From Methylotetracoccus oryzae (lineage in GTDB: Bacteria > Pseudomonadota > Gammaproteobacteria > Methylococcales > Methylococcaceae): a stretch of 64,000 bases of DNA. The translations under genes were made by a program, and so were the position numbers. Shown piece by piece: positions 35,610-47,113 of the stretch (its first letter is position 1; each line of letters begins with the position of its first letter). The stretch spans positions 124,001-188,000 of the forward strand of contig NZ_SRSH01000006.1 of the NCBI RefSeq assembly GCF_006175985.1, given 5' to 3'. The notes below the pieces were generated by a model, which saw only the letters and a list, made by a program, of their open reading frames with translations, did no database searches and was not told the DNA's origin.

Positions 35610-36087
35610 CACCGCGGATAAGATCCGAGAGTAGGAGCATTGCACCCGCCGGAGGCAAAACGGTTGTAGGAGTGGTGCAATGTGGGGAGCCACTCAGCGC
35701 ACCAACCAGGTTGCGCCATGAACCAGGAATGCCAGAAATCCCGAGCCGGTAGTTCCGATCAAGGCGAGGATGGCCGGCGGGAAGCACCGAGAAGTGCTGC
35801 TCACCGGCAGCGTTGGCCGAGTAGTGTGGGCGGGGAGTTCCGACATGTGTTTTCGGCCGAGGGCGAGGCCCTGCAGGCCGCTGGAATGAAAGCAAATCCT
35901 GGCATCGCAAGCATCACTGGGGTCGGGTAATGCCTCGACCTTGTAGCGCGGCAAGCGTCGGCATCGCTGAGCTGAGGCGGCGTCGACGTTCTGCCCTCGG
36001 TAATCCCGACCCGCGGCATCCCCGCCGTTGCGCCGTGTGGCTCTCGGGCGAGCGCCAGCCCCGGTCCTGGGAATTGAGGCCTGAACC
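35610..36087. other. Gap with short repeats after the phosphodiesterase gene
   Basis: About 480 bases. GTAGGAG motifs occur at 35631 and 35666, like the one at 34595. The second copy of the 31-base repeat is at 35948. A minus-strand frame (35694-35954) ends in a hydrophobic stretch (PPAILALIGTTGSGFLAFLV) but has no ribosome binding site and may be a remnant. Confidence 0.45.
35948..35978 (+). repeat. 31-bp direct repeat, copy 2
   Basis: Matches 34092-34122 with one mismatch. The intact M48 protease gene, read on the other strand, ends about 110 bases to its right, the same order as in the decayed copy. Here the repeat is not part of a coding region. Confidence 0.7.
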
Positions 36088-36903
36088 CTAGCCGCGGCCG
36101 TGCAAGGCTTGTTGATAGACCGGCATGTATTTCTCGGCCAGTTTTCGCATCGCGTCGATCCGGGTTTCCGGGCTGGGGTGAGTGCTGAGGATTTCCGGAG
36201 TGCGGGATCCGCTGGCGTGCAGCATTTTTTCCCAGAGGCTGACCGCCGCCTGCGGGTTGTAGCCGGCGCGAGCGGCGAGTTGCATGCCGACGGCGTCGGC
36301 TTCGCTCTCGGCTTCCCGGCTGTTCGGCAACTGCAGCGCGAGGGTCGCGGCGGAATCGGCCAGTCCGGCCACCGTACGAAGGTTATACCCAGCGATGGCG
36401 CCGGCGATCATGCCGAGTTGCAAACCGGCCTTCTGCATCTGTACCCGGGACATTTTTTCGGCCTGGTGCGACAGCAGTGCGTGCGAGATTTCGTGCGCCA
36501 TCACCTGCGCCAGTTCGTCGTCGGTCGGCTTGATCTTGTCGAGAAGGCCGGTATAGACGGCCATCTTGCCGCCGGCCATGCACCAGGCGTTGACCTCGTT
36601 GACGCGCAAGAGGTGCACTTCCCACCGCCAAGCGCGTGTTTCCGGGCGTAGGTTCTGGGCCTGCACCACGAGCTTGTCCGTGATCGTACGCACGCGGCTC
36701 AGCGTGGCGGGGTCGGTGTCGAGCGCGCGTTCGCGGTGGGCTTCTGCGACGAGCTGGCTGTAGGCTTGTTGCGAGGATTTCGCGGCTTCCGCATCGCTGA
36801 CCAGCGCGGCCTGACTGCGGCCCGTGATCGGGTTGGTGGCACAAGCAGTGAGCGTGGACGCGCCGATGGCCAGGGATAAGATCGGGTGGGTGAGTCGTTT
36901 CAT
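36088..36903 (-). CDS. M48-family zinc metalloprotease, lipoprotein
   Basis: A 271-residue peptidase of the M48 type (Loi/BepA-like small members). The lipobox (ASTLTAC) anchors it in the envelope. The zinc site is VMAHEISHALLSHQAEK with a third ligand in REAESEADAVG. The ending (HPSPETRIDAMRKLAEKYMP) is typical of these periplasmic proteases, which act in outer-membrane quality control. The ATG at 36903 is chosen over in-frame starts to 37032 because it begins the signal directly. A broken relative lies at 34145-34350. Confidence 0.9.
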   Translation of the reverse strand: MKRLTHPILSLAIGASTLTACATNPITGRSQAALVSDAEAAKSSQQAYSQLVAEAHRERALDTDPATLSRVRTITDKLVVQAQNLRPETRAWRWEVHLLRVNEVNAWCMAGGKMAVYTGLLDKIKPTDDELAQVMAHEISHALLSHQAEKMSRVQMQKAGLQLGMIAGAIAGYNLRTVAGLADSAATLALQLPNSREAESEADAVGMQLAARAGYNPQAAVSLWEKMLHASGSRTPEILSTHPSPETRIDAMRKLAEKYMPVYQQALHGRG

Positions 36904-37183
36904 GCGATTCGGCTGTGCCCTTTGCGGGCTGTTGCTGGTCGGTGGCTGCCAGTCCGTGGTCGGTATGGCGAACGCGCTCGAGCGCCTGGCGGCTGTCTTG
37001 AGCATCCCGTTCGAGAGCGCGCTGCAGCGCATTTCGGGCGCCGTTATTCAAGCTAGGTGTATAACGACCCGAGACCGAGATTGCAAGACTGTCGATTGGA
37101 GGGGGCGCGAGGGTCGCGCCACTTGTGACCGAATGTGCCGCCCCCCGATGATCTCCCCTGCGGCAGCTGAGCCCCGCGGGTGA
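36902..37183 (+). CDS. Possible small lipoprotein, divergent to the M48 gene
   Basis: A 93-codon frame beginning MRFGCALCGLLLVGGCQSVVG, a near-ideal lipoprotein signal with lipobox (LVGGC), and a helical continuation to about residue 50. Its ATG overlaps the ATG of the protease on the other strand by two bases, which leaves no room for separate leaders, so it may be chance. The last 40 codons look non-coding. Kept only as a candidate. Confidence 0.3.
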   Translation: MRFGCALCGLLLVGGCQSVVGMANALERLAAVLSIPFESALQRISGAVIQARCITTRDRDCKTVDWRGREGRATCDRMCRPPMISPAAAEPRG

Positions 37184-37281
37184 GGCCGAGATCGAGCCGG
37201 ACGTCCGTGAGCCCATGGGGCGGCTCGATTAGCGCGGCCGTTCGGCCGCCCTGCCGCGGCGGTCGCGGGGAGTTGTCGGCA

Positions 37282-38163
37282 TCAAGGCTGGGAACCTGGC
37301 GGTTTGGTCACGCCCGGGCTGGACGCATCGAATGTCAGGCCCTCCGTCAGCGCCAGATGCTCCATGACCTGAACCGCATTGCGCAGTGCATTGGGTTCCA
37401 CGGCCGTGCGTCCGGCGTAAGGGTGGTCGACGGAAATGACCACGGCCAATTCGAAGGCGATGGAGGCCCCCAGGGCGAGGCTCATGATCGCGAACAGGCC
37501 GTTCCTGCCCTGCGTGAACAAGGCCGCCATGACCATGACGACGACCGCCCCCCCGAACAGGAGGCGCCAGACGTCCGATGGCAGATAAGGTTTTGCATCC
37601 AGCAGACGCGATCGCCGGTCTTCGGTGAAGCGGATCAGTTCCTCCATCGAATGATTCAGCGTGATCTCATCGCGCGCTTCCTTCGGCGTGTAGCGAACGT
37701 AGTATGACCAGAGTTCGTTGTGGATCGCAAAAGCCTTGGGGATGCCGGTGGTTACCCCGTGTGTCTGCCGGTACAGCGAGTCCATCCAGGCCCACTCCTC
37801 GTCGACCGTCGATTGTGCGTACCGATACAAGCTGGATCGGATCTTCTGTGCTTCCGGTTCGGACAGTCCGCCGGACAGACGAAACAGGCTGACGAGACGG
37901 TTGGCTTCATCGATCTGTTCGGCCTCGGCATCCTGGAAGTTCTGCCAGGCAGCGACCAGGATCAAACCCAGCAGGATTGCGTAGAGCGCGGAAACCGAGT
38001 TGAACACGGCATCGAGTGCCTCGTGATGGCCGGTTTCATCCCGCCCGACGAGCCAGCGTCGCAGAGGGATCGCTGCGATGCTGACCAGCGTATAGCTGGC
38101 ACCGAACAGCGCGGCGATCTCCCACATGCTGAGCGAAGCGAGAAAATCGTAAATCGAGGCCAT
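37282..38163 (-). CDS. DUF4239 (bestrophin-like) membrane protein
   Basis: A 293-residue membrane protein with two N-terminal helices (about 15-35 and 55-75), a helical central region of about 110 residues, and two helices near 200-245. The end of the last helix is followed by VDHPYAGRTAVEPNALR, the DUF4239 signature (DHPF.G). Members are called bestrophin-like and may be channels, without proof. It stands alone; no operon partner is evident. Confidence 0.8.
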   Translation of the reverse strand: MASIYDFLASLSMWEIAALFGASYTLVSIAAIPLRRWLVGRDETGHHEALDAVFNSVSALYAILLGLILVAAWQNFQDAEAEQIDEANRLVSLFRLSGGLSEPEAQKIRSSLYRYAQSTVDEEWAWMDSLYRQTHGVTTGIPKAFAIHNELWSYYVRYTPKEARDEITLNHSMEELIRFTEDRRSRLLDAKPYLPSDVWRLLFGGAVVVMVMAALFTQGRNGLFAIMSLALGASIAFELAVVISVDHPYAGRTAVEPNALRNAVQVMEHLALTEGLTFDASSPGVTKPPGSQP

Positions 38164-38392
38164 CGAAAAGTTCCTTTGAAGTCTGCAATCCGGCAGTGGA
38201 TTATCCCGTAAATGGATCGGTCAGAAGGCGTCGGCGCGCTGCTGATGCCGAGGACCACCTCGGTGGCGGCGCCTTCGAGCTGGCGGCAGGACGGTGATCA
38301 CGCGAAGCGGATCAGGGCGATTCGTAGCATAATTTCCCCCGCGGGGTATAAGGCCATCAACCAAAAAGAACAGCGCCCGCAGAGTCATCACG

Positions 38393-38875
38393 ATGAAGAA
38401 CTTGCGTCGTCCCGAGCTTCCGTATTCCCTGGTGTGGGGTGCGCTGATCCCGTTGCTGGCCTGCGGGCTGCAGTGGGTGCTATGGCCCCACGTCCCTCCC
38501 CTCGTCTGGCTGTTCTTCTACCCCGCTGTTTTTTTCAGCGCCTGGCTGGGCGGACTCTACGCCGGGCTGCTCGCCACCATACTCTCGGTCGGGCTGGCCG
38601 CGTTCTTTTTCGTCGAGCCGCGGCTCTCCTGGGTCGTGGCGGATTCCCGTCACCTGGTCAGTTTCGCCATCTTCACATCGATGGGGGTCTTGTTTAGCCG
38701 GATTCACCAGAAACTGTTCGACCTGGCGGGGGAGATCGAGCGTATTCAGGCATCGGATCTCGAGGCGAAGCGGGATCGTCTGGAGTTTGCGCTGGATGCG
38801 GCTGACGCGGGGCTCTGGGATTGGGATCTAAAGAGCAATCGAGTCCTGTGGTCTGACAGCATCTGGCGTCTCTAA
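38393..38875 (+). CDS. N-terminal fragment of a hybrid histidine kinase (DUF4118 plus start of PAS)
   Basis: A 160-residue frame: a four-helix DUF4118 membrane sensor (about 10-110, as in KdpD) and the beginning of a PAS domain (LEFALDAADAGLWDWDLKSN). It stops at a TAA at 38873-38875. The next codons in the same frame continue the PAS domain without a break ([20 protein letters not shown]), so a Tyr codon (expected in the common WxxLYGL pattern) has probably become TAA. If so, this and 39011-42337 are one gene of 1315 codons split by a nonsense change or a sequencing error. Confidence 0.75.
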   Translation: MKNLRRPELPYSLVWGALIPLLACGLQWVLWPHVPPLVWLFFYPAVFFSAWLGGLYAGLLATILSVGLAAFFFVEPRLSWVVADSRHLVSFAIFTSMGVLFSRIHQKLFDLAGEIERIQASDLEAKRDRLEFALDAADAGLWDWDLKSNRVLWSDSIWRL

Positions 38876-39010
38876 GGCCTGGAACCGGGCAGCTGTGAGC
38901 CATCCTATGAAGCCTGGGCGTCCAGCGTCCATCCCGATGATCGCGATACCACCATCGCGAAGCTGCATGCGGCTGTTGGGACCGGCGGGGATTTCTATCT
39001 GGAATGGAGG

Positions 39011-42000
39011 GTGGCAAATAGCCCGCTGGGAGAAGAACGCTGGTTACTTTCGAGAGGGCAGGCGGTGCTCGATGCCGACGGCAGCCAGCGTTTTTATCGC
39101 GGTATCGTGCTGGATATCTCTCGGCTGAAACACTCGGAAACGCGCCTCGCGGACAGCGAGCAGCGTTTGAGTTTCGCGCTGGAGACGCTCGGCGTCGGCG
39201 CCTGGGAATTGGATCTGGGCACCCGTGTTGCCATGCGCACCCTGCTGCACGACCGGATCTTCGGCTACGAGGAGGCGCTGCCGCTCTGGACCTACGACAT
39301 GTTCCTGGAGCATGTCGTGCCGGACGATCGCGACCACGTGGACCGGTGTTTCCGCGACGCGACCGCCAGCGGTGCCGACTGGGACTTCGAGTGCCGCATC
39401 CGGCGCGCGGACGGTGCGCTGCGATCGATCTGGGCCAAAGGGCGGCATCGGTACGACGAACAGGGTCGACCGCTGGCACTGGCGGGCATCGTGCAGGACA
39501 TCACCGAGCGGAAGCAGCTGGCGGACGCGCTGACGGCCAGCGAGCGGGAGTTCCGCTTGCTGGCTGAAGCCATGCCCCAGATCGTCTGGGCCACGGATGC
39601 AGATGGCCGGAACACCTATTTCAACCATCAGTGGGCCGATTACACGGGGCTGTCTCTGGCTGAGAGTTCCGGCCACGGCTGGAACATCCCCTTCCATCCC
39701 GATGATCGGAGCCGGGCCTGGGTCGCGTGGCGGAACGCGGTCGAAACCAATGCCACCTACGCCCTGGAATGCCGCCTGCGGCGGGCCGATGGGGTGTACC
39801 GCTGGTGGCTGATCCGGGGCGTTCCGGCCGTCGACGACGCGGGAAACATTCTGAAATGGTTCGGTACCTGCACGGATATCCATGATCTCAAGCTGAACGA
39901 GCAGGCGCTGCTGCAGAGCCGCGAGAATCTGCTCTCCGTGATGCAGAACGCGCCCTACGGCATCCTGCTGATCAACACGGAAGGCACGACGGCTTACCTG
40001 AATCCGACCGCCACCCGGTTGCTGGGGTATCGGCTGGCTGACATTCCGGACTTCGACACGATGTTCAGGAGGGCTTACCCCGAGCCGGCCTATCGGGAAC
40101 AGGTGCAGCGAGCCTGGCAGGAAAATGTGATGGCTCGCGAGGACGAGGGCACGTTGGATGAGGCGAGAGTCTACTCCGTTCACCGTGCCGATGGGGTTCC
40201 CCGCGACATCGAGTTTCATGTCACCCGCCTGCCGGATCAGCGCACCTTGGTGACCTTTACCGACATCACCGACCGCAAGCAGGCGGAGGACCAGCTGCGC
40301 AAGCTGGCGCTCGCGGTGGAGCAGAGTCCGGCCAGCATCATCATCACCGACACGAACTCGCTGATCGAGTACGTGAACGATGCCTTTTGCCGCAACACCG
40401 GCTATGCGCGAGAGGAAGCCCTGCAGCGAAACCCGGCATTCCTGGGATCCGGCCAGACGCCGGCCGACACCTTCCGCAGCCTGCGGGCCATGCTGGCGCA
40501 AGGCCAGACCTGGAGGGGCGAACTGTTCAACCGGCGCAAGGATGGGAGCGAGTACGTCGACGATGCCATCATCTCGCCGCTGCGTCAGCCCGATGGCCGG
40601 CTTACCCACTACGTGGCCGTGCAAGAGGACGTCACCGAAAAGAAGGCACTGTTCCTGGAACTGGAGACGCATCGCCAACATCTGGAGCAACTGGTGGAAC
40701 AGCGGACGCGGGATGTGGTCGCCGCGCGTGCGGAAGCAGAAGGCGCCAATCGGGCGAAAAGCGCCTTCCTGGCGAACATGAGTCACGAGATCCGAACGCC
40801 GATGAATGCCATTCTGGGCCTGGCTCATCTGCTCAGGGGCGATAACCCCACTCCGGAGCAACTGGAGCGGCTGGGCAAGATCGATGGGGCAGCGCGGCAC
40901 CTGCTCTCCATCATCAATGACATCCTCGACATCTCGAAGATCGAGGCCGGCCGGCTGGAACTGGAGCAAGCGAACTTCCCGCTGGCCAGCATCCTCGATC
41001 ACGTGCGTTCGCTGATCGCGGAACAGGCCCGCGCCAAGAGCCTCACAGTCGACGTGGATGGCGACGATGTGCCGCTGTGGCTGAAGGGCGACCCGACGCG
41101 TTTGCGTCAAGCGCTGCTCAATTATGCGGGCAACGCCGTGAAGTTTACGGAGAGCGGCTCGATCAGCCTGAGGGCGCTGCTGCTGGGGGAGGACGCTGAG
41201 GGTTTGCTGGTCCGTTTCACTGTCCAGGACACTGGCGTCGGCATTGCGCCGGAGGAAGCCGCGCGGTTGTTCGAGGCGTTCGAGCAGGCCGATGCCTCGA
41301 CCACCCGCAAGCACGGTGGTACCGGTCTGGGACTCTCCATCACCCGACGTCTGGCCCGTCTGATGGGAGGCACCGTCGGTGTGGACAGCGAACCCGGTCA
41401 GGGCAGCTCGTTCTGGTTCACGGTCCGGTTGAAGCGGGGGGAGGAAGGGGCTCCGCTCGACCCCGGTGTCTCGCTGGCCTGGGCCGAGGCGGAGCTGCGA
41501 AGGAACCACACGGGCTCCCGTCTGCTGTTGGCGGAAGACAACGCCATCAACCAGGAGGTCGCATTGCAACTGTTGCAGGCACCCGGGCTATTGGTGGATG
41601 TCGCCTGGGACGGGCAGCAGGCCGTGGAGAAGGTCAGGGCCAACGCTTACGACCTCATCCTCATGGACGTGCAGATGCCTGGAATCGATGGGCTGGAGGC
41701 CACGCGCCTCATCCGTGCGATGCCGGAGCGTCGGGCAGTCCCGATCCTGGCCATGACCGCCAATGTGTTCGACGAGGACCGGCGCGATTGCGTGGACGCG
41801 GGCATGAACGATTTCGTCGCCAAGCCCGTGGATCCTGAACTCCTATACGCGACCTTGCTGAAGTGGTTACCCGTCAGGACCATTAGCACCATCGATGGAC
41901 CGGTCAATGCCGCGGAGGTTTCGGTTGAGGACGAGTACCGGCAGCGCCTGGCCGCGATACCGGGCCTCGACGTGGAGGCAGGGTTGAGCCACACGGGCGG

Positions 42001-42337
42001 CAAAATGCCGACTTATCTCCGATTTCTCTCGATGCTGGTCTATCAGCATCCGCCGGACCTGCAGCATCTCGCGGAGCTCCTGGCTGAGGACAAGCGTGTA
42101 GAGATCGGACGACTGGCGCACGCGTTGAAGGGAGCGGCCGGCAACCTGGGTATCGAGAGTGTCGCCGCGTTGGCGGACGCGCTGGGTCTTGCGCTGCGCC
42201 GCGGCGCCGAGGCTGGGGAGATCCGGCAGATCGGCACTGCGCTCATACAGGACTGGTCGAGGATCAGTAAAATGCTGGCCAGGGTGCTGCCGGATCCGGG
42301 CATGGCGGCCTCAAGGGACAAGCAAGACCGTCGCTAG
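39011..42337 (+). CDS. Hybrid sensor histidine kinase with PAS repeats, receiver and Hpt (C-terminal part)
   Basis: A 1108-residue frame from a GTG at 39011, in frame with the N-terminal piece at 38393. It holds the end of one PAS domain, four more PAS domains (about 48-555), a HisKA dimerisation domain with phospho-His592 ([11 protein letters not shown]), a HATPase with [10 protein letters not shown], a receiver with Asp886 ([10 protein letters not shown]), and a C-terminal Hpt with His1037 ([11 protein letters not shown]). All catalytic residues are present, so the split arises only from the TAA at 38873. The GTG has GGAGG too close to be a good ribosome binding site, so this part may be poorly made unless the stop is read through. 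Confidence 0.85.
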   Translation: MANSPLGEERWLLSRGQAVLDADGSQRFYRGIVLDISRLKHSETRLADSEQRLSFALETLGVGAWELDLGTRVAMRTLLHDRIFGYEEALPLWTYDMFLEHVVPDDRDHVDRCFRDATASGADWDFECRIRRADGALRSIWAKGRHRYDEQGRPLALAGIVQDITERKQLADALTASEREFRLLAEAMPQIVWATDADGRNTYFNHQWADYTGLSLAESSGHGWNIPFHPDDRSRAWVAWRNAVETNATYALECRLRRADGVYRWWLIRGVPAVDDAGNILKWFGTCTDIHDLKLNEQALLQSRENLLSVMQNAPYGILLINTEGTTAYLNPTATRLLGYRLADIPDFDTMFRRAYPEPAYREQVQRAWQENVMAREDEGTLDEARVYSVHRADGVPRDIEFHVTRLPDQRTLVTFTDITDRKQAEDQLRKLALAVEQSPASIIITDTNSLIEYVNDAFCRNTGYAREEALQRNPAFLGSGQTPADTFRSLRAMLAQGQTWRGELFNRRKDGSEYVDDAIISPLRQPDGRLTHYVAVQEDVTEKKALFLELETHRQHLEQLVEQRTRDVVAARAEAEGANRAKSAFLANMSHEIRTPMNAILGLAHLLRGDNPTPEQLERLGKIDGAARHLLSIINDILDISKIEAGRLELEQANFPLASILDHVRSLIAEQARAKSLTVDVDGDDVPLWLKGDPTRLRQALLNYAGNAVKFTESGSISLRALLLGEDAEGLLVRFTVQDTGVGIAPEEAARLFEAFEQADASTTRKHGGTGLGLSITRRLARLMGGTVGVDSEPGQGSSFWFTVRLKRGEEGAPLDPGVSLAWAEAELRRNHTGSRLLLAEDNAINQEVALQLLQAPGLLVDVAWDGQQAVEKVRANAYDLILMDVQMPGIDGLEATRLIRAMPERRAVPILAMTANVFDEDRRDCVDAGMNDFVAKPVDPELLYATLLKWLPVRTISTIDGPVNAAEVSVEDEYRQRLAAIPGLDVEAGLSHTGGKMPTYLRFLSMLVYQHPPDLQHLAELLAEDKRVEIGRLAHALKGAAGNLGIESVAALADALGLALRRGAEAGEIRQIGTALIQDWSRISKMLARVLPDPGMAASRDKQDRR

Positions 42338-42451
42338 GCTGTCGTTGCGATGTATCCGAGACGGGTGGTCGACTGCGTGGGCACCACGACATCCGTGCCG
42401 AGGAATCCAGTCGCTGGCTGCAGACTCATTGACGCCGTGTCGCCTGCGCGC

Positions 42452-45400
42452 TCACGGCGCCGGGCCGTTTACGGCTGGCTGTTCCAGCCACTGCAGCAGG
42501 GTCAGGTAGAGCCGTTCCGGCACGACGGGTTTGCCGATGTGATCGTCCATTCCCGCCTCGAGGCAGGCGTTCCGATCCTCCTCGAAGGCATTGGCAGTCA
42601 TCGCGAGGATCGGTGTGGCCGCATAACCCGGTAGCGCACGTATGGCACGCGTGGCCTCCAACCCGTCCATGACCGGCATCTGCATATCCATCAGCACCAG
42701 ATCATAGGCGGCACTCGCGCAGCGGGAAACGGCGGTTCTGCCGTTCTCGGCGGTATCCACGTGGAGTTGTGCCGCCCGCAGCAGTTCCAGGGCGACCTCC
42801 TGATTGATGGGGTCATCTTCGGCGAGAAGGATGCGCGTTCCGGCATGCTTACGGCGCAAGGCATTCAGAGCGGAATCGGCATCCGGCACTTCGTCGCTGG
42901 ACTCGATCGTGCTGCCGTGTTCGAGCCGCGCCGTGAACCAGAAGGTGCTGCCGCACCCGGGAGTGCTGTCGACGCCCGCATCGCCTCCCATCAATTGCGC
43001 GAGACTGCGGGTTATGGTCAGGCCAAGACCCGTGCCGCCGTGCTTCCGGGTGGTCGACGCATCGGCCTGGACGAAAGGGGCGAACAGGCGCTCGCGGCGC
43101 CCCGGATCGAGGCCTGGCCCGGTGTCTTCCACCTCGAATCGGATCAACAGGGTTGAGCCCGTGTTCTCCAACACGCGCGCGCGCAGCGTGACCGAGCCGT
43201 GTTCGGTGAATTTGACGGCGTTCCCGGCATAGTTGAGCAGCGCCTGTCGTAACCGCGTAGGATCGCCGCGTAACCGGTGCGGTACATTGCGGGCGTCGAC
43301 CGTGATGCGAAGGCCCTTCTGCTGGGCCGCATCCGCCACCAGTGACCGGGTGTGTTCCAGCAGTTCGGGCAGGGAAAAATCGGCGTGCTCGAATACGATC
43401 CGGTCGGCCTCGATCTTCGAGAGATCGAGGATGTCGTTCAACAGGCTCATCAGATGCTGGGCTGCCTGTTCGATCTTGGTCAGACGATCGCCCTGGGTCG
43501 GGGTCAAGGGCTCCTTGCGCAACAGGTAGCTCAAACCCAGGATGGCATTCATCGGAGTTCGGATCTCGTGGCTCATATTGGCCAGGAACGTACTCTTGGC
43601 CCTTGTGGCGGCCTCGACGTGGAAGCGGTCGATTGCGATCGCGGCCAGATCGGCGGCCTGCTTGATCAGGCGCAGATCCCCGTCAGTGGGCCACGCGGGC
43701 TGTCGATGATAGATGGCCAGGGTGCCGAGCACCTGACCGTTGGCGGAAAGGATGGGTTCGGACCAGCAGGAAGCCAGGCCGGCGCTGGCCGCAAGCGTCC
43801 TGAATGGGCTCCAGTAAGGGTCGGTCGAGATGTCGGCGGCGATAACGCGCTGCCCGCTGTGTGCGGCTGTGCCGCAGCTGCCCGAGGATGGGCCGATTTC
43901 CAGCCCATGGATGGCGCGATTGTAGAACTCGGGAAGATTCGGGGCGGAACCGACCAGCAGGTGCTTGCCTTCGGGGTCGAGCAACAGGATGCTGCACAGC
44001 GTTCCCGGCTGGCCGGCTTCGACGGCGTGCACGATGGCATCGAGGATTTCGCCTAAAGGGGCATTCCGGGCGATCAGATCCATGGCCTGGATGCGCGCCG
44101 CTTCCCGCTGGTCGGCCAGCTTGCGTTCGGAGATGTCCTGGAGTGTCCCCATCAGGTAGTCGATGCCGCCATCGGCCCGATAGTGAGGGAAGCCGCGCAG
44201 CTCGGTCGCCTTGACGGTTCCGGACCGCGCACCGCGCACTTCGACCTCGATCCGGAACGGTTCGCCTGTGGTAAGCGTGTGCTGGAGGCTTTCCACAACC
44301 CGTTCGCGCGAGCCGGGCAGGTAGAAATCGAGTCCGGTGGCCAGGTCCGGTTGGTAATCCGCGGGCATCTCGACGATTTCGTAAACGCCCTCCGTCCACA
44401 TCAGCGTGTTGTTCGCCGGATCGGCGCGCCAGCCGCCTAACTGTCCTACCCGCTGACTTTCCCGCAGGAAAAACGCGCTTTCCCGCAATTTCGCCTCCAT
44501 GGCCTTCCGCTCGTCGATGTCGGTATGGGTGCCGAGCATCCGGAGCGGGTTGTTCTCTGTATCCCGCTCGACGACGCGCCCTGTGGACAAGATCCATTTC
44601 CAGTCGCCAGACGCCGTGCGTTGCCGGAATTCGGCGTGGTAGTCGTCACTCCTGCCGTCGATATGGTCCTGATAGGCCTGTTGCGCCGCGTCGAGATCGT
44701 CAGGGTGGAGGTTTTCCAGCCAACGCGCATGGGTCTCATGGAACTGGCGCGGGTCGTAGCCGAGCATCAACGCGTACTCGTCGTTCACGATCGCTGCCCC
44801 GGTCCGCAGGTCGAGATCATAGAGCCCCTGACGAGCGGCCTTCAGGGCCAGACGAAGGCGCGCTTCGCTGATCCGCAGCGCCTCGTCGGCCCGTTTATGC
44901 TCGGTCACGTCGATGAAGACACCGTTCCAACGGATGTCGCCGCCTGCCAGGGGTACGGGATCGGACTCCAGTCGAAGCCAGCGGATGTCGTCCCCGACGA
45001 CGAAGCGGCCCTCCCAGCGGAATGGCTCAAGGGTGCGTGCCACGCGGCTCTGAGCGGCTTCGAACGCTTCGCGATCCTGTGGGTGCAGGGTGTCGAAGAG
45101 AACGCCCGAATTGGCCAGCGCGTCCTCCTTCTTCACCCCGGACAGGGCGCAGAGTCGGTCGCTGATGAAGTCGAAGCGCGCCGTGCCATCGGCGCGCTGG
45201 AGGATCGAGTAAATCCCCACGGGTATCCGGCGAACAAGATCGTCGTAACGGGCGTTACTTTCCCGCAACGCGTGCTCGGCAGCCCGATTTTGGCTCACGT
45301 CCTCGAAGATCGTGTACACCGCGCAGACGTCGCCGCCCGGGGCCGCACGCAGTGGGATGGCGTCGATCTTGATCCAAACATGTTGCCCGCGGGCGGGGTT

Positions 45401-47113
45401 GAAGATCCCCATCAGAACGCCGTGTGCCGGTTCGCCGGTGGTCAGCGCAACCATGCTGGGATGCGTGTCTCCGGGAAACGGGGATCCATCTTCATGGATC
45501 GCTTGCCAGCGGGAAGCGCGCGAGTCCAGGGAACGCAGTTCGTCGACGCTCGCGCCCAGTATCGAGGCGGCGGTCGGGTTCGCGTCGACGATGGCCCCGC
45601 TCCGATCCTGATAAACGATGCCATGGGGGGAAGTCTCGAAGAGGAGGCGGTGCTGCTCTTCGCTGCGTTGCAGGGCGCTTTCCGCATCGATGCGCGCGGT
45701 GATGTCCTCGACCATGCAAACGTGAGTCGGACCCTGGCCGATATCGATTCCGAGAGGAGCGATTGTCATGTTGATCCAGACCACCGAACCATCCGGGCGC
45801 AGGTAGCGTTTGTTCATCCGGAACTCGGTGATCTCGCCTGCATTCAGGCGCGCCATTTGCGTCAGGTCGGCCTGCACGTCATCGGGATGGGTGATCTGCA
45901 TCCAGTCGAGGGTGGCCAGTAGCTCGCGCGGACGCTCGGCGATTTCCGCAAAGCGCTGATTGGCCTGGTGGATGCGGCCTGTCAGCGAACTGATCAGGGC
46001 GATCCCGACGGGCGCATTCTCATACAGCACCCGGAAGCGTGCCTCGGAGTCCTGGCGGTCCAGCAGCGCCGAGATCGCTCGCCGTTGGCGATCGTGCCGC
46101 CACCATGCGAAACCGATCGCAGTGAGCCCGAGGACCAGCAGCGAAAGGACGGCGACCGTCCACGTGGCGAGGCGCCTGACGCCCGCGTCCGCCTCTGCCG
46201 CGTCGATCTTGGCGATCAGTGACCACGAGGTTCCGGCAATGGGCGTCGTATAGGCCAGAACCGGCGCGCCCCGATAATCGGGGCCGCGGTGGATGCCGTG
46301 CTCACCGCGCGCTGCGGACGCGGCGGGAAGCCCCGGGGACAACAGGGGCTTAAGCAGACTCAGTGGAGGTTCCTGCCGGTGGCGCAAGGGGCTGATGAAG
46401 CGGACACCGTCTCGCTCCGGCCGGACCAGGAACGTCTCTGCCGATTCGGTTGGAATCGGCCAGCGTTCGACTAGCGGAAAAAGGGAGGTTGCGGCGTCCT
46501 TGGCCAGATACAGCACGGCGGGGGACGGCGCCCCGGGGATTCTTACCGGCGCGAGCATACCGAATTCGATCCGGCCGTTGGCATTGCGGTGCAGGTCGAC
46601 CAGTGAACCTCGCTCTGCGGACAGGATGGCCGCCACTGAAGCGGCGTGCTCGGTTGCATCAGGAGAGCCGATCACCAACAGGTCATGGGCCGACGCATCG
46701 AACAGGGCGATCGACAGGTAATGGTGCGCAGTGGCGATGGCTTCCAGACGGTGGCGAATGGTCGATTCCAACGCGGTGTTCCGCTTGCCGCCAATCCACC
46801 GTGCGATGGATTGCGCGACCTCGGATTCGGCCGATGCATAGAGATCGGCGTCGACCTTGATGTCGGTCAACATCTGCTGGATCTGCTGCTGTTTCTGTTC
46901 CGCGATGGCCGTTAGCTGATTCTGGAACTCCTGGCGCATCTGAGCGCGGGCGCGGAAGAATGCGGACGCACTGACAGCCCCGATCAGGCCAGTGACGATC
47001 AGGATGGCCAGCGGGAACCGCCACGGCCGTGCGTCGGGGTTTTGAACACGTCCGGCGTCGGAAGGTGGCATTTGCTGCAGCGACAGCGTCGACGTCGGGA
47101 TTGGCTTGAGCAT
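42452..47113 (-). CDS. Hybrid sensor histidine kinase with five PAS domains, GAF and receiver
   Basis: A 1553-residue kinase. Two helices (about 33-53 and 315-337) frame a large periplasmic sensor of Cache/CHASE type. Then come five PAS domains (about 355-1005), a GAF domain (about 1020-1165), HisKA with phospho-His1182 ([11 protein letters not shown]), HATPase ([10 protein letters not shown]) and a C-terminal receiver with Asp1476 ([10 protein letters not shown]). There is no Hpt, so it needs a separate phosphotransfer partner. It faces the other hybrid kinase tail to tail, 114 bases apart, and their kinase cores are very similar. No response-regulator gene lies next to it. Confidence 0.92.
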   Translation of the reverse strand: MLKPIPTSTLSLQQMPPSDAGRVQNPDARPWRFPLAILIVTGLIGAVSASAFFRARAQMRQEFQNQLTAIAEQKQQQIQQMLTDIKVDADLYASAESEVAQSIARWIGGKRNTALESTIRHRLEAIATAHHYLSIALFDASAHDLLVIGSPDATEHAASVAAILSAERGSLVDLHRNANGRIEFGMLAPVRIPGAPSPAVLYLAKDAATSLFPLVERWPIPTESAETFLVRPERDGVRFISPLRHRQEPPLSLLKPLLSPGLPAASAARGEHGIHRGPDYRGAPVLAYTTPIAGTSWSLIAKIDAAEADAGVRRLATWTVAVLSLLVLGLTAIGFAWWRHDRQRRAISALLDRQDSEARFRVLYENAPVGIALISSLTGRIHQANQRFAEIAERPRELLATLDWMQITHPDDVQADLTQMARLNAGEITEFRMNKRYLRPDGSVVWINMTIAPLGIDIGQGPTHVCMVEDITARIDAESALQRSEEQHRLLFETSPHGIVYQDRSGAIVDANPTAASILGASVDELRSLDSRASRWQAIHEDGSPFPGDTHPSMVALTTGEPAHGVLMGIFNPARGQHVWIKIDAIPLRAAPGGDVCAVYTIFEDVSQNRAAEHALRESNARYDDLVRRIPVGIYSILQRADGTARFDFISDRLCALSGVKKEDALANSGVLFDTLHPQDREAFEAAQSRVARTLEPFRWEGRFVVGDDIRWLRLESDPVPLAGGDIRWNGVFIDVTEHKRADEALRISEARLRLALKAARQGLYDLDLRTGAAIVNDEYALMLGYDPRQFHETHARWLENLHPDDLDAAQQAYQDHIDGRSDDYHAEFRQRTASGDWKWILSTGRVVERDTENNPLRMLGTHTDIDERKAMEAKLRESAFFLRESQRVGQLGGWRADPANNTLMWTEGVYEIVEMPADYQPDLATGLDFYLPGSRERVVESLQHTLTTGEPFRIEVEVRGARSGTVKATELRGFPHYRADGGIDYLMGTLQDISERKLADQREAARIQAMDLIARNAPLGEILDAIVHAVEAGQPGTLCSILLLDPEGKHLLVGSAPNLPEFYNRAIHGLEIGPSSGSCGTAAHSGQRVIAADISTDPYWSPFRTLAASAGLASCWSEPILSANGQVLGTLAIYHRQPAWPTDGDLRLIKQAADLAAIAIDRFHVEAATRAKSTFLANMSHEIRTPMNAILGLSYLLRKEPLTPTQGDRLTKIEQAAQHLMSLLNDILDLSKIEADRIVFEHADFSLPELLEHTRSLVADAAQQKGLRITVDARNVPHRLRGDPTRLRQALLNYAGNAVKFTEHGSVTLRARVLENTGSTLLIRFEVEDTGPGLDPGRRERLFAPFVQADASTTRKHGGTGLGLTITRSLAQLMGGDAGVDSTPGCGSTFWFTARLEHGSTIESSDEVPDADSALNALRRKHAGTRILLAEDDPINQEVALELLRAAQLHVDTAENGRTAVSRCASAAYDLVLMDMQMPVMDGLEATRAIRALPGYAATPILAMTANAFEEDRNACLEAGMDDHIGKPVVPERLYLTLLQWLEQPAVNGPAP

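Noticed and set aside
35694..35954. Minus-strand frame ending in a hydrophobic tail, perhaps a sorting-signal remnant
   Set aside because: No ribosome binding site, no known sorting motif, and the region is full of short repeats.
39044..41569. Minus-strand open frame of 841 codons opposite the hybrid kinase
   Set aside because: Shadow of a high-GC coding region; composition is unlike a real protein and the plus-strand kinase domains are clear.
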